From Ruminiclostridium cellulolyticum H10 (lineage in GTDB: Bacteria > Bacillota > Clostridia > Acetivibrionales > DSM-1351): 64,000 nucleotides of DNA. Made by a program: the position numbers and the translations under genes. Positions within the stretch are counted from its first letter, which is position 1. Every line of letters starts with the position of its first letter. The notes beneath the pieces were generated by a model. The model saw only the letters and a list, made by a program, of their open reading frames with translations. It was not told the origin of the DNA and made no database searches. The stretch is taken from assembly GCF_000022065.1 (NCBI RefSeq), contig NC_011898.1, positions 1,014,001 through 1,078,000 on the forward strand, given 5' to 3'. Below, piece by piece: positions 38,936-47,371 of the stretch.

Positions 38936-39705
38936 GTGCTTTTACATATTCTGACTTAATAAGCAGAAATTATGCATATATTAACGAGGAGCTTCAGACG
39001 AAAATAAAGCAGACTAGACTAGTGTTCATTGGATGTGGTTTATCAAGTGGAATAGTAGAAGATTTTGCTCGAATTGGATTTACAAAATTTGTGCTTATCG
39101 ATTTTGATGTAGTTGAATTGTCAAATATGAACCGACAGCACTACTATTTTAATGAAGTTGGATTAAATAAATGTGAAGTACTAAAAGGAAAGGTTATAGA
39201 AATTAACCCTGAAGCAAAAGTAGAAGCGATTAACAGAAAAATTTCTGGAGCAAAAGATATCGACTGGTTGCTTTGTAATGCGGATATTGTTATTAATACA
39301 ATTGATTTTGGTGAGGACTATTTTAATTTAGTTTCACAAGCACAAAAAAAGGGAGTATTAGCTATTTGCCCTTTGAATCTTGGTTTTGGAGGAATGATTA
39401 CATGTTTTAATAAATACTCAGGGACTTTTTATGATTTACTTGGAGTTGAACAACCTGAGACACGTACGGATTACTATTTGCGTCTTTTTGTTAGAAATAG
39501 AGATAAGTTGAAGATTGCGGAGTATTTTTATAAGAATCTTATACAACTGACTAATAGAATTCAACAAAAAGGATATCAACCACAGATGTGTATAGGTGCA
39601 AATATCGTATCTGCTTTAATAATAACTACTGTTGTTAAATATCTAAATAATGATAGAATATCGTTAGCACCGGAAATCATTTATAAAGATTTTTTCAGTA
39701 TTTAA
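38932..39705 (+). CDS. ThiF/MoeB/E1-like adenylating protein
   Basis: 257 residues, overlapping the ligase gene by 4 bases. The Rossmann ATP loop is IGCGLSSG (33-40), followed by the diagnostic acidic and SNxNRQ segment at 57-69 (Asp57, Asp59, Asn65, Arg68), and Lys80. The paired CxxC zinc motifs found in many ThiF/MoeB proteins are not seen. This family adenylates a carboxyl group, usually the C terminus of a small protein or peptide, for thiocarboxylate, amide or cyclic product formation (ThiF, MoeB, MccB, TcdA). It is the last gene of the operon; its target here is unknown. One candidate is the short ORF 112 bases downstream. Confidence 0.8.
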   Translation: MSAFTYSDLISRNYAYINEELQTKIKQTRLVFIGCGLSSGIVEDFARIGFTKFVLIDFDVVELSNMNRQHYYFNEVGLNKCEVLKGKVIEINPEAKVEAINRKISGAKDIDWLLCNADIVINTIDFGEDYFNLVSQAQKKGVLAICPLNLGFGGMITCFNKYSGTFYDLLGVEQPETRTDYYLRLFVRNRDKLKIAEYFYKNLIQLTNRIQQKGYQPQMCIGANIVSALIITTVVKYLNNDRISLAPEIIYKDFFSI

Positions 39706-39817
39706 GAGACTTTAAGGTATTAGCTGCTAGGGAATTAATTTCACTTGACAGTATCTGAATATGTTGGGAAACATCTCCTCTGGACAATAATTAAATTGTA
39801 AGGAGGAGTTTTAAATT

Positions 39818-39892
39818 ATGATAGCAAAAGATCGTATAGTTAAAAACAAAATGATCCCGATTGAATTGGCTGAATATCTTCAAATACAGTAA
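39818..39892 (+). CDS. possible 24-residue peptide
   Basis: ATG at 39818 is preceded by AAGGAGGAG (39800-39808) at 9 bases, one of the strongest ribosome sites in the window. The peptide is 24 residues, starts MIAKDRIVKN and ends in YLQIQ, with no Cys. It resembles no family I can name. It may be a leader peptide, the truncated remnant of a larger gene, or a real substrate of the neighbouring adenylating protein (MccB in microcin C biosynthesis acts on a very short peptide, but its gene order and sequence differ). Expression is unproven. Confidence 0.35.
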   Translation: MIAKDRIVKNKMIPIELAEYLQIQ

Positions 39893-40051
39893 CCTTCTTT
39901 ATTACCACCAAAGAACGCAGCTTTTAATGTAATTTAACCCATATTATAAATCAAATCTACGCAAGGTTATTTTAGGTCAAATTTCTTGCAAATACTGTAC
40001 TTTCAGCCTCTAAGGGAGTAAATTTTAACATTTCATTTTACTCATTAGCAA

Positions 40052-40080
40052 TTGTTTTACTTATGAGCTTATTATATAAT
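40052..40080 (+). promoter_or_regulatory. putative sigma-70 promoter for the MFS exporter
   Basis: TTGTTT (40052-40057), a spacer of 17 bases and a perfect TATAAT (40075-40080). It lies about 150 bases upstream of the exporter gene and upstream of the TetR-type palindrome. Confidence 0.45.
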
Positions 40081-40190
40081 CCTATGTGAAGCAAGCAATG
40101 GGATTTGATTCTTCAAACAATAATTCCCAAAAAGTAAGAGAGCCATAATATGGAGATAATAGTAGAAGTCGATTCGTACTCTTCCTTAGA

Positions 40191-40213
40191 AATTGACTGA
40201 ACAGTCATCAATT
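40191..40213. promoter_or_regulatory. TetR-type operator palindrome
   Basis: The core TGACTG-AA-CAGTCA (40194-40207) is a perfect inverted repeat, and the flanks AATTGA/TCAATT extend the symmetry loosely. This form is common for TetR-family operators in clostridia. It sits 18 bases before the exporter start, fitting repression of an efflux gene. No TetR gene is found within the window. Confidence 0.55.
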
Positions 40214-40230
40214 ATACAAACATACGCAGA

Positions 40231-41553
40231 ATGGAGACAACAGTGAATACATTACAAAAAATAAAAACTCTGGGTAAGCACCCACTAATTCAATTATTAA
40301 AAAATAACAAAGGAAATCCAACGACTCTAATTTTGATGGAGCCTCTCTGGGGCATTCCTTATAATTTAATTGCACCTTTTGCCACACTATATATGTACAC
40401 GTTGGGAATAACCGACGTTCAAATCGGACTAATTCTGTCGATTGCCATGTTTGTTCAGGTGTTTTTTTCCTTCTTTGGTGGTATAATCACCGATAAGTTG
40501 GGACGTAAATTTACAACTATGATGGGGGATTTTTTTGGCTGGAGTATTGCTTGCTTGGTATGGGCTATTTCTGATAACTTTTGGCTCTTTTTAATTGCAG
40601 TTTTATTTAATAGTTTTGAGCAGATTAACCAGACGGCGTGGTTTTGTTTATTAATTGAAGATGCAGATCCCAAAGATTTATTAGGAGTCTATACATGGGT
40701 GAACATAGGCGGTCTAGTTGCAATATTTTTTGCACCAATTTCGGGATTGCTGATAAATTCCTTTACCGTAGTTCCGGTTGTCCGTGTTTTATATTTGGTT
40801 TTCGCTTTGAATATGCTGATTAAGGTGATTATTACTTTTCGACATTGTGATGAAACCCGGCAAGGAAAGATTCGAATGGCCGAGACGAAAAATACCTCTG
40901 TTTTACAGATGTTATATGAATACAGGGATCTAATACCCAAAGTGCTAAAGAATATAGAGATTATGAAAGTGGTTATTATCTCTGTTATATTACACATAAC
41001 TAATCTTATCAGTACCAACTTCTTTAGTTTGTATGTAACACAAAGGTTAGGTATAGCAGATAGTTATCTTGCTTTTTTTCCTATTTTAAATGCGGCTGTA
41101 ATGCTGATTTTCATGATTGGAATACAGCACCGCTTGGAATCTGTGAAATTTCGGATACCTATGTGGATTGGTCTGGTATTGTATGCCGCGTGTTCGATCC
41201 TTCTGATACTGACTCCAATCGGCAGTATTCCGTTTGTTATAATTTACGTCTTTGTTGGGGCAGTAGCCAGTGCCCTTGTAATGCCTCGTAAAGATGCCTT
41301 GCTCCAACTAAACATTAATCCAAAGGAGAGGGCACGTATTAATGCTTTGATTATGTCATTTACTATTGCTTTTGCCTCACCATTTGGCTATTTAGCCGGA
41401 TGGTTATCAAGCATTGACCGCCGCTTACCATTTATATTTACATTTAGTATTTTTATCATAGCAATCATTATAGTTGGTCGTATACGTGATCCAGAGTTCG
41501 ATGAAGCACATAGTGAGGTTGATGATCCTGTGGTTAGTGGTACAGTTGAATAA
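40231..41553 (+). CDS. major facilitator superfamily transporter, probable product exporter
   Basis: 440 residues with about 12 hydrophobic segments and an MFS motif A between TM2 and TM3 (GGIITDKLGRKF). A second start, GTG 40243, is better placed relative to GGAG at 40233-40236 and would shorten the protein by 4 residues. It follows the biosynthetic operon in the same direction and has its own promoter and a TetR-like operator, which suits inducible self-resistance or export. Assignment to the cluster is by position only; the family includes drug and sugar exporters that cannot be told apart here. Confidence 0.8.
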   Translation: METTVNTLQKIKTLGKHPLIQLLKNNKGNPTTLILMEPLWGIPYNLIAPFATLYMYTLGITDVQIGLILSIAMFVQVFFSFFGGIITDKLGRKFTTMMGDFFGWSIACLVWAISDNFWLFLIAVLFNSFEQINQTAWFCLLIEDADPKDLLGVYTWVNIGGLVAIFFAPISGLLINSFTVVPVVRVLYLVFALNMLIKVIITFRHCDETRQGKIRMAETKNTSVLQMLYEYRDLIPKVLKNIEIMKVVIISVILHITNLISTNFFSLYVTQRLGIADSYLAFFPILNAAVMLIFMIGIQHRLESVKFRIPMWIGLVLYAACSILLILTPIGSIPFVIIYVFVGAVASALVMPRKDALLQLNINPKERARINALIMSFTIAFASPFGYLAGWLSSIDRRLPFIFTFSIFIIAIIIVGRIRDPEFDEAHSEVDDPVVSGTVE

Positions 41554-41702
41554 AGCTAAGTTGTTATAGCAATGAGAAATCTTGCAGCAGAACGGCAGTC
41601 CAGTTGTTTTTTAAGGGGCACCTATCCTGATTCCAGACCAATCTCTCAAAGGAGTTGTTGCAAAACAGAAAAATCTTGTAACAAGCCCCCGTTATATAAA
41701 AC

Positions 41703-42692
41703 CTACTTGACTGCCTTGTCAGCGTAGTTATTGTCAACTACTTTGTCATAGGGAGCTTTCTGCTTGAGTTCTCCCGCCTGATTCATTACAGTTTGGAGTA
41801 GCTCGAAGGACTCCTTTTTCATGGCAGGTTCCTTACACCAGGCATCAATTTTCTTGTACCTTTCGGCAACAATTGTCAGAAGCTCTGTATCAGTATCGGG
41901 GAAGAATGCTTTTATTATTTCGGCAATTTCTTTCGAAGAATGGGTATCTACCCAGACCTGACCCTTATAAATTGCATTTGTGAACTTTTGAATTACAGCT
42001 TTATGCTTTTCTATGTAACTCTTCTTTGCGAAATATGCCGTGTAAGGTATCTCACCACTGTCCTGCCCTACGGAAGCTAATATATATCCTTTTCCTTCTT
42101 TTTCAAGAGAAGATGCAACCGGCTCGAACAAAGTTACATAGTCACCCTTACCTCCGGTAAATGCACCGGCCATAAGTGCAAACTGAATACTTGTATCAAC
42201 ATTTACATCAGTACCGGGAACAAGCCCGTTTTTATTTAACACATATTCAAGAGTCATTTCAGGAACTCCGCCTTTTCTTCCGCCTATGATATTTCTGCCT
42301 TTGAGACTATGCCACTCAAAACCGGGTTCAGGCTTTCTTCCAACAAGAAAGGAACCGTCCCTTTTGGTTAACTGGGCGAAAACCTGTGCGTAGTCAGCTT
42401 TTCCTTCGTTATATACGTATATACTTGCCTCGGGCCCTGCCAAGCCTATGTCGCATTGTCCTGACAAAACGGCAGTCATAACCTTGTCGGCACCCTGACC
42501 GTTCTGAAGCTCGATTTCCAATCCTGCATCCTTAAAAAAGCCTTTATCCAAAGCAACATACTGTGGAGCATAAAATACTGAATGTGTCACTTCACTTAGC
42601 TTTACTTTAGTCAAATTATCATTACTGCCGCAGGATGGCAGTATAAAGATAGTACTTGTTAATATAGCAAATAAAATAAATAATTTCTTCAT
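41703..42692 (-). CDS. ABC transporter substrate-binding lipoprotein, NMT1/SsuA type
   Basis: About 329 residues with a signal peptide and lipobox LPSCGS. After the lipidation Cys the pattern resembles NMT1/THI5-like and SsuA/TauA binding proteins (SVFYAPQYVALDKGFF, GQCDIGLAGPEASI). The start at 42692 (ATG) is chosen over the TTG at 42698 because GGGA lies 8 bases upstream. With the permease and ATPase upstream in the same transcript it forms a complete importer. Such systems take up nitrate, sulfonates or pyrimidine thiamine precursors; no sulfur or thiamine gene nearby decides between them. Confidence 0.85.
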   Translation of the reverse strand: MKKLFILFAILTSTIFILPSCGSNDNLTKVKLSEVTHSVFYAPQYVALDKGFFKDAGLEIELQNGQGADKVMTAVLSGQCDIGLAGPEASIYVYNEGKADYAQVFAQLTKRDGSFLVGRKPEPGFEWHSLKGRNIIGGRKGGVPEMTLEYVLNKNGLVPGTDVNVDTSIQFALMAGAFTGGKGDYVTLFEPVASSLEKEGKGYILASVGQDSGEIPYTAYFAKKSYIEKHKAVIQKFTNAIYKGQVWVDTHSSKEIAEIIKAFFPDTDTELLTIVAERYKKIDAWCKEPAMKKESFELLQTVMNQAGELKQKAPYDKVVDNNYADKAVK

Positions 42693-42730
42693 ATACAACT
42701 TCCCTTTCTTTTATAAAACTTAGAACAGTA

Positions 42731-43555
42731 TCAGATATGTTTTTTTATAAGAATTTTTTGAAGCAGTACAACGGCTTGATACATAATACCTGCAGCAAAG
42801 CATAGTATTATAACGCTTGCCATAACCAGATCGAGCTTGAAAACCTGCCCGCCATACACTATAAGATAGCCAAGTCCTGATTTGGAAACTAGAAATTCAC
42901 CAACAATTACTCCTACCCATGAAAGACCAACATTTACTTTCAATGAGTTTATAATTACAGGAAGATTGGCAGGGAAAACCACTTTGGTAAATACTTGAAA
43001 CCTACTGGCACCGAAGGTTTTCACCAGCTTTACCTGCTCTTCATCGGTTGCCATGAATCCATTTAGCACTTCCAGAATTGACACAACAATGGATATAGCA
43101 AGAGCAATAATGATAATTGAAGTAGTTCCTGCTCCGAACCAAACGATAAAAATTGGTCCAAGAGCTATCTTTGGAAGACTGTTTAATATAACGAGATAAG
43201 GTTCAAACACCTTTGATAGAAATTCTGACCACCAAAGCACAACGGCAATTAATGTACCAAGTACTGTCCCTGCTACAAACCCTACAACAGTTTCCCAGCA
43301 CGTGATTCCTATGTGATGGAATAACTGTCCTTCACTGTAAAGATTGATTATGGTATTAGCAATACGTGATGGCTGGCTTGTAATAAAAGAGTCTACAATA
43401 TTCAGCCTTGCCAGTATCTCCCACTGTGCAAAAAACACTACAAGAATCACTATTTGTGTTACAAGGACAGATACTTTACGCCGCTTCTTTGATTTAAGAT
43501 AGACAAGCCTTTCCAGAGACACAATAGTTTGTTCTTTATGTTTAAACATGTACAT
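42731..43555 (-). CDS. ABC transporter permease, SsuC/TauC type
   Basis: The frame is open from 43606, but the start is placed at 43555 (Met before YMFKHKEQ), preceded by GGAGGAG, which leaves a 14-base overlap with the ATPase gene. The protein of about 274 residues has roughly six hydrophobic helices. It carries the binding-protein-dependent permease motif (EEQVKLVKTFGASRFQVFTK) that couples to the ATPase. It is the middle gene of the ATPase-permease-lipoprotein operon. Confidence 0.85.
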   Translation of the reverse strand: MYMFKHKEQTIVSLERLVYLKSKKRRKVSVLVTQIVILVVFFAQWEILARLNIVDSFITSQPSRIANTIINLYSEGQLFHHIGITCWETVVGFVAGTVLGTLIAVVLWWSEFLSKVFEPYLVILNSLPKIALGPIFIVWFGAGTTSIIIIALAISIVVSILEVLNGFMATDEEQVKLVKTFGASRFQVFTKVVFPANLPVIINSLKVNVGLSWVGVIVGEFLVSKSGLGYLIVYGGQVFKLDLVMASVIILCFAAGIMYQAVVLLQKILIKKHI

Positions 43556-44312
43556 CCAGCTCCTCCCATATTTTATTAAAATAATGTCTGAATTCGGGAG
43601 CTTCACGGCTGTTAAATGGGGTTCTTACGTCATTGCAGGTTAACGATATGTCGTACTCACATTTTATGGATGAGGGTCTTCCGGTAAGAACAAAAATTCT
43701 GTCAGCCATGCTTATACTTTCAGCTATGTCATGGGTAACCATAATCGCTGTTTTGTTTTCTTTTTTAATTATATAATATATATCCTCGGTCACTGCTAAT
43801 CTGGTCTGGTAATCCAGGGCAGAAAATGCTTCATCTAAAAGAAGTATTTCCGGCCTTAAAGCCAAGGTTCTTATCAGGGCTGCACGCTGCCTCATTCCTC
43901 CTGACAGCTGAGAAGGGTATTTATCTTTAAACTCACTAAGTCCGTATGTATCAAGAAGATTATAAACATACTCCCTGTTTTCAGTGTTAAGGGCCTTTTT
44001 GATTTCTAGTCCCAGCATGACATTTTCAAGAATAGTGCTCCATTCAAAGAGATAATCTTTTTGAAGCATATAACCCACATCCAGCAGACATTTACCTTTA
44101 CAACCACTGTTTATAACAATGCTTCCGCTAGAAGGCTTGATGAGACCGGCAATAATAGATAAAAGTGTGGACTTGCCGCAACCGCTGGGTCCTACTATGC
44201 AGATAAATTCGCCCTTGGATATATTCATACTAATACCAGCTATGGCAGGAATTTCGCCATTTAGGGATTGGTAGTTCATTCCTATATTTTTAATTTCGAC
44301 TATGTAAGACAT
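43542..44312 (-). CDS. ABC transporter ATPase, SsuB/TauB type
   Basis: 256 residues. Walker A GPSGCGKST, signature LSGGMRQRA, Walker B ILLLDEAF and the switch His in MVTHD are all present, so it should be an active ATPase. It is the first gene of the importer operon, with GGGAGG before the ATG at 44312. Substrate is as uncertain as for the binding protein. I see no riboswitch in the 190 bases upstream. Confidence 0.9.
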   Translation of the reverse strand: MSYIVEIKNIGMNYQSLNGEIPAIAGISMNISKGEFICIVGPSGCGKSTLLSIIAGLIKPSSGSIVINSGCKGKCLLDVGYMLQKDYLFEWSTILENVMLGLEIKKALNTENREYVYNLLDTYGLSEFKDKYPSQLSGGMRQRAALIRTLALRPEILLLDEAFSALDYQTRLAVTEDIYYIIKKENKTAIMVTHDIAESISMADRIFVLTGRPSSIKCEYDISLTCNDVRTPFNSREAPEFRHYFNKIWEELDVHV

Positions 44313-44431
44313 TATAGATACCTCCCGCCACTTGTATTAATGTATATACAAACTCCTAATACAGTATATAGACATAATCCCGAAATGGTTAAAGGTTTAT
44401 AAAATAAAGCTAAAGTCTTTATAAAAGAGAA

Positions 44432-44473
44432 GGAGTACCGCTAGCTACTTTTTTAGTAGTTTTGCGACACTCC
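44432..44473 (-). terminator. hairpin terminator after the M60-like gene
   Basis: A 42-base hairpin, followed on the - strand by TTCTCTTTTAT. It lies 31 bases past the stop of the M60-like gene. It is nearly the same sequence as the hairpin at 55658-55699, with 6 differences. Confidence 0.7.
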
Positions 44474-44504
44474 TTTTATCTCTAATGTCATTGATAAGCT
44501 ACGG

Positions 44505-45806
44505 CTAATTTGCTGCAAGATAGTTCCTAATGGTATCCAATTCACCTGTCAGAAATGTGGATCTTACATCATAGCCGGAATACTCAGTTAATTTATCCAA
44601 GAATAGGTCAAATTTTGCAACCTTTGATGCAGGATTTGCACCTGAACTGGTAAAGTATCTGAAGGTCATCTTAAAAGGTTCCCAACCAATTACATTTTTA
44701 ATTCTGATAAAGCAATAAGTTAGACCGTCTCCTTTGAATGTTCGGTTTGCAATTGTATTAGCATAGCTACCAGAAGCATGTGTTCTGTAATAATTCTCCA
44801 ACTGCGATCCTACATAGTATGTATTGTTTTGAAAGACCTTTCCTCCCAATTGTTCAACAACATAGTACATTTTTGTATTGGCCCAGAATTCTGCATCCCA
44901 GTTCCAACCATCCTGGTCAAAGTCATGTCCGATTTCATGAAGTATTCCAAATGACCAGTCGTCATCTGTGTTAATTTTATAAATCTCTTCGGCCACGTAC
45001 GGTTGATTCCAATTAATAGGGTTTCCCGCAATAGCCCAGTAACCTGGGTAAATATGAGCAGACTTTATGCCGATATTGGTTCCGTTGTATGGTTTTGTTC
45101 CTACCAATTCATAATACTTGTCATAAGCATCGTCAAGATGACCAATCCAACGAGTATCATTGGTTCCTGTAAAAATTGACCATTGGCTGCTTTCAAGATT
45201 CAAATAAACGTTTCTACCACTCCGTCTTTGGAGTTCGATTATCTCAATATCATCAAAGTATGCCTTTCCTGACATTACGCTGCCGTAGAATCCAAGCCTG
45301 CATCCGAGCTTAACACTGCCACTTTCAGGAGCGACAAAATCAAGATATATTTTCTTCCATCCGAATGTTCCAGTTGATTCTGTACTGTCACTTACAGTCC
45401 ATTCGTCCATAACACTTATATTTGCCCCTGTCGTTGCTGTACCGTCAGGATTAATATTTTCACCTTTTACATAAGCACTTAAAACATAATGTTTATTGGG
45501 TGTAAGCTGAACTGTCTGAACCCATCTTGCATCATTATAGGAATTTGAGGTTATACTGATACATTTGCTCCCATTTCTGCCCGCACTTTGCTCCCATGTG
45601 AAACTGCTCCCTGTTGTCCATGCATCTGTACTCCAACCTGTAGGTGCATTACCTGAACCACTTTCAAAATTACCATTTGATATTACTGTAACAGCATTTG
45701 CTTCATTTGTATAAATACCCCCATCAAGTGCAATGTTATGCGGTTGTACCTGAAACAAAAACATCAGTGACAAGACTGTACAAAAACTTTTTAACTTTTT
45801 TTTCAT
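44505..45806 (-). CDS. secreted protein: carbohydrate-binding-like domain plus M60-like metalloprotease
   Basis: 433 residues with an N-terminal signal peptide. Residues ~45-195 form a beta-rich domain (VISNGNFESG, ending in FDDIEIIEL) typical of CBM4/9-like carbohydrate-binding modules. The C-terminal half carries zinc motif HEIGH followed by WNWDAEFWAN, matching the M60 (enhancin-like) HExxH...E pattern. M60 enzymes cleave glycoproteins such as mucins, so this may act on extracellular glycoproteins. No dockerin domain is present. Start 45806 follows AGGAGAG. Confidence 0.75.
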   Translation of the reverse strand: MKKKLKSFCTVLSLMFLFQVQPHNIALDGGIYTNEANAVTVISNGNFESGSGNAPTGWSTDAWTTGSSFTWEQSAGRNGSKCISITSNSYNDARWVQTVQLTPNKHYVLSAYVKGENINPDGTATTGANISVMDEWTVSDSTESTGTFGWKKIYLDFVAPESGSVKLGCRLGFYGSVMSGKAYFDDIEIIELQRRSGRNVYLNLESSQWSIFTGTNDTRWIGHLDDAYDKYYELVGTKPYNGTNIGIKSAHIYPGYWAIAGNPINWNQPYVAEEIYKINTDDDWSFGILHEIGHDFDQDGWNWDAEFWANTKMYYVVEQLGGKVFQNNTYYVGSQLENYYRTHASGSYANTIANRTFKGDGLTYCFIRIKNVIGWEPFKMTFRYFTSSGANPASKVAKFDLFLDKLTEYSGYDVRSTFLTGELDTIRNYLAAN

Positions 45807-45976
45807 ACTATTCTCTCCTTATTATTTTAGTACAAATTTTGGAAATCAACCCCCATGATACCATTGCAGGAAAATTATGTCAATTAATAATATTATTTAG
45901 TAACTTGAATTAACATAGCTGGACTTTCACCAGCAGGCGTGCTTCAGCTTCTCTGGATGCCACCGAGATAACAAAA

Positions 45977-46007
45977 GGGCTGTTGCAATACTTATTTGCA
46001 ACAGCCC
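45977..46007 (-). terminator. terminator of the PQ-loop gene
   Basis: A perfect 12-base inverted repeat (45977-45988 with 45996-46007) around a 7-base loop; on the - strand it is followed by TTTTGTTATC. It lies 79 bases past the stop of the PQ-loop gene. Confidence 0.75.
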
Positions 46008-46085
46008 TAAGGAGAAGCGGATGGTATTAGCCTTCAACTGCCAGTACACTCAAAGTAGAGGAACGCAGAATCCGAAAATTGAAGG

Positions 46086-46367
46086 TTACATAATTGGAGT
46101 GATATTCTCGTTTTTTTCCAGCCTTTTATTTCTATAATACAGACATAAATCTGTTGATACCATTATAAGGTTAATTATATACAATATCATAACAATGTCT
46201 CTTTGGTACAAAATCTTATTTGTTATGCCGCATAAGTAGCCGAATATCAAAATATATAGGAAAGCAACACTCTTTCCGGCTGTTTTTCTCGATTTATAAG
46301 ACTTGTATATCTGTGCAGGCCATGCCGCACCGAAACTTAAAAGCATTAGTGCTTCAAATACGCTCAT
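46086..46367 (-). CDS. small PQ-loop (SemiSWEET-like) membrane protein
   Basis: 93 residues, three hydrophobic segments and a PQ-loop-like motif (WPAQIYKSYKSRKTAGKS) after the first. One three-helix unit of about 90 residues is the size of bacterial SemiSWEET sugar transporters, which act as dimers. AGGAGA lies 9 bases upstream of the ATG. Substrate unknown; the PQ-loop family also includes proteins with other cargo. Confidence 0.7.
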   Translation of the reverse strand: MSVFEALMLLSFGAAWPAQIYKSYKSRKTAGKSVAFLYILIFGYLCGITNKILYQRDIVMILYIINLIMVSTDLCLYYRNKRLEKNENITPIM

Positions 46368-46445
46368 TTGTAAATATCTCCTGATTCTTTAAAAAATGTG
46401 ACTGCTGCCTTGATAATTATACACGACTAAAGAAAAAATGGGTAT

Positions 46446-47342
46446 CTAAGGGCAGAATTTTTTAAAGAAATTTTCTGTAGATATTCCATGGGGCCGGTTT
46501 TTTCGCTTCAAACCATATAGGACGTCCTTTTTATTCCTGTTAATAATATTAACACCTTCAGAGCAAGACAAAGTTGCCTTAAAACCCATTTCCTTTAAAA
46601 TAGGTACTGAATCGCTACACATATAACCAAAGGGGTATGTAAAGGTATTTGGCTCGATACCCGCAGATTCCTTAAGTTTTTGCTGAAGAAGTCCCACGTC
46701 AGAGTTCAAAAGGTTCTTATAGGCCTCAATGGATTCACTCTTGTTCTTTTTTGCCCCAAATCTCTTTTTGCCGTATTTGTGAAGATTATATGTATGGTTT
46801 TGTATTTCATAGATACCTGAGTCATTCATGTTTTTAATTTGTTCCCATGTTACGTAGGAATACTGCACATTGTTTTCAGGTATTTTAGTGGATGCCTCCG
46901 TAAACTCACCTACAACGGATATTACAGCTTTCATATTATAGTTTTCGAGAATCGGCGTGGCATATATATAATTATTATAATATCCGTCATCAAAGGTGAG
47001 CATAACAGGTTTGACCGGAAGCTCAGTGTCATTATATACATAGTTTATAAGGTCCGTCATAGTTATGGAAGTGTACCCATGGTTTTTCAGGTACTTAATA
47101 TCACTTTCAAGCTCTGCGGGAGTTATCACAAATTTACCCAGGTCCTTGGATTTAGGGATAGTACCGTGGTACATTACTATGGGTACTTTAATTCCATTTT
47201 CTTTTCCCAAACTTTCAAGTGCATCGTCAAAAACACTAGTTGTAGCAGAAAGTATAAGAACCAAAGGTAGTGCCAGAATAAAAAACACAGTAAAAACCAG
47301 TAAAATGTATTTTATTAATTTCTTACTAAACAAATCAGACAT
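46446..47342 (-). CDS. membrane-anchored polysaccharide deacetylase
   Basis: 298 residues. A hydrophobic N-terminal segment (~12-32) acts as signal or anchor, followed by a NodB-homology domain: TFDDGY (metal-binding Asp pair), NHTYNLHKYG (HTxxxH-like metal motif) and TYPFGY. It would remove acetyl groups from peptidoglycan or another surface glycan, outside the membrane. It lies 29 bases after the M23-like gene in the same direction and is probably co-transcribed. GGAGG is 7 bases upstream of the ATG. Confidence 0.85.
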   Translation of the reverse strand: MSDLFSKKLIKYILLVFTVFFILALPLVLILSATTSVFDDALESLGKENGIKVPIVMYHGTIPKSKDLGKFVITPAELESDIKYLKNHGYTSITMTDLINYVYNDTELPVKPVMLTFDDGYYNNYIYATPILENYNMKAVISVVGEFTEASTKIPENNVQYSYVTWEQIKNMNDSGIYEIQNHTYNLHKYGKKRFGAKKNKSESIEAYKNLLNSDVGLLQQKLKESAGIEPNTFTYPFGYMCSDSVPILKEMGFKATLSCSEGVNIINRNKKDVLYGLKRKNRPHGISTENFFKKFCP

Positions 47343-47371
47343 ATAAAGGCCTCCAATTATATAATATTACT

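Larger units (their letters stand above)
39706..40230 (+). other. gap between ThiF-like gene and MFS exporter
   Basis: 525 bases. They hold a 24-codon ORF (39818-39892), a sigma-70-type promoter (TTGTTT at 40052, 17-base spacer, TATAAT at 40075) and a palindromic operator (40191-40213), listed separately. A TTGACA at 39745 with a poor -10 could drive the short ORF. No clear terminator of the ThiF-like gene was found. Nothing else coding is visible. Confidence 0.5.

Noticed and set aside
41655-41684. Hairpin between the MFS exporter and the NMT1-type binding protein gene
   Set aside because: The 9-base arms contain a G-T pair and neither strand has a T-run after them, so terminator function is not supported.
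44313-44431. Possible TPP or other riboswitch ahead of the NMT1-type importer
   Set aside because: I looked for thiamine or purine riboswitch core motifs and found none; the substrate therefore stays open.
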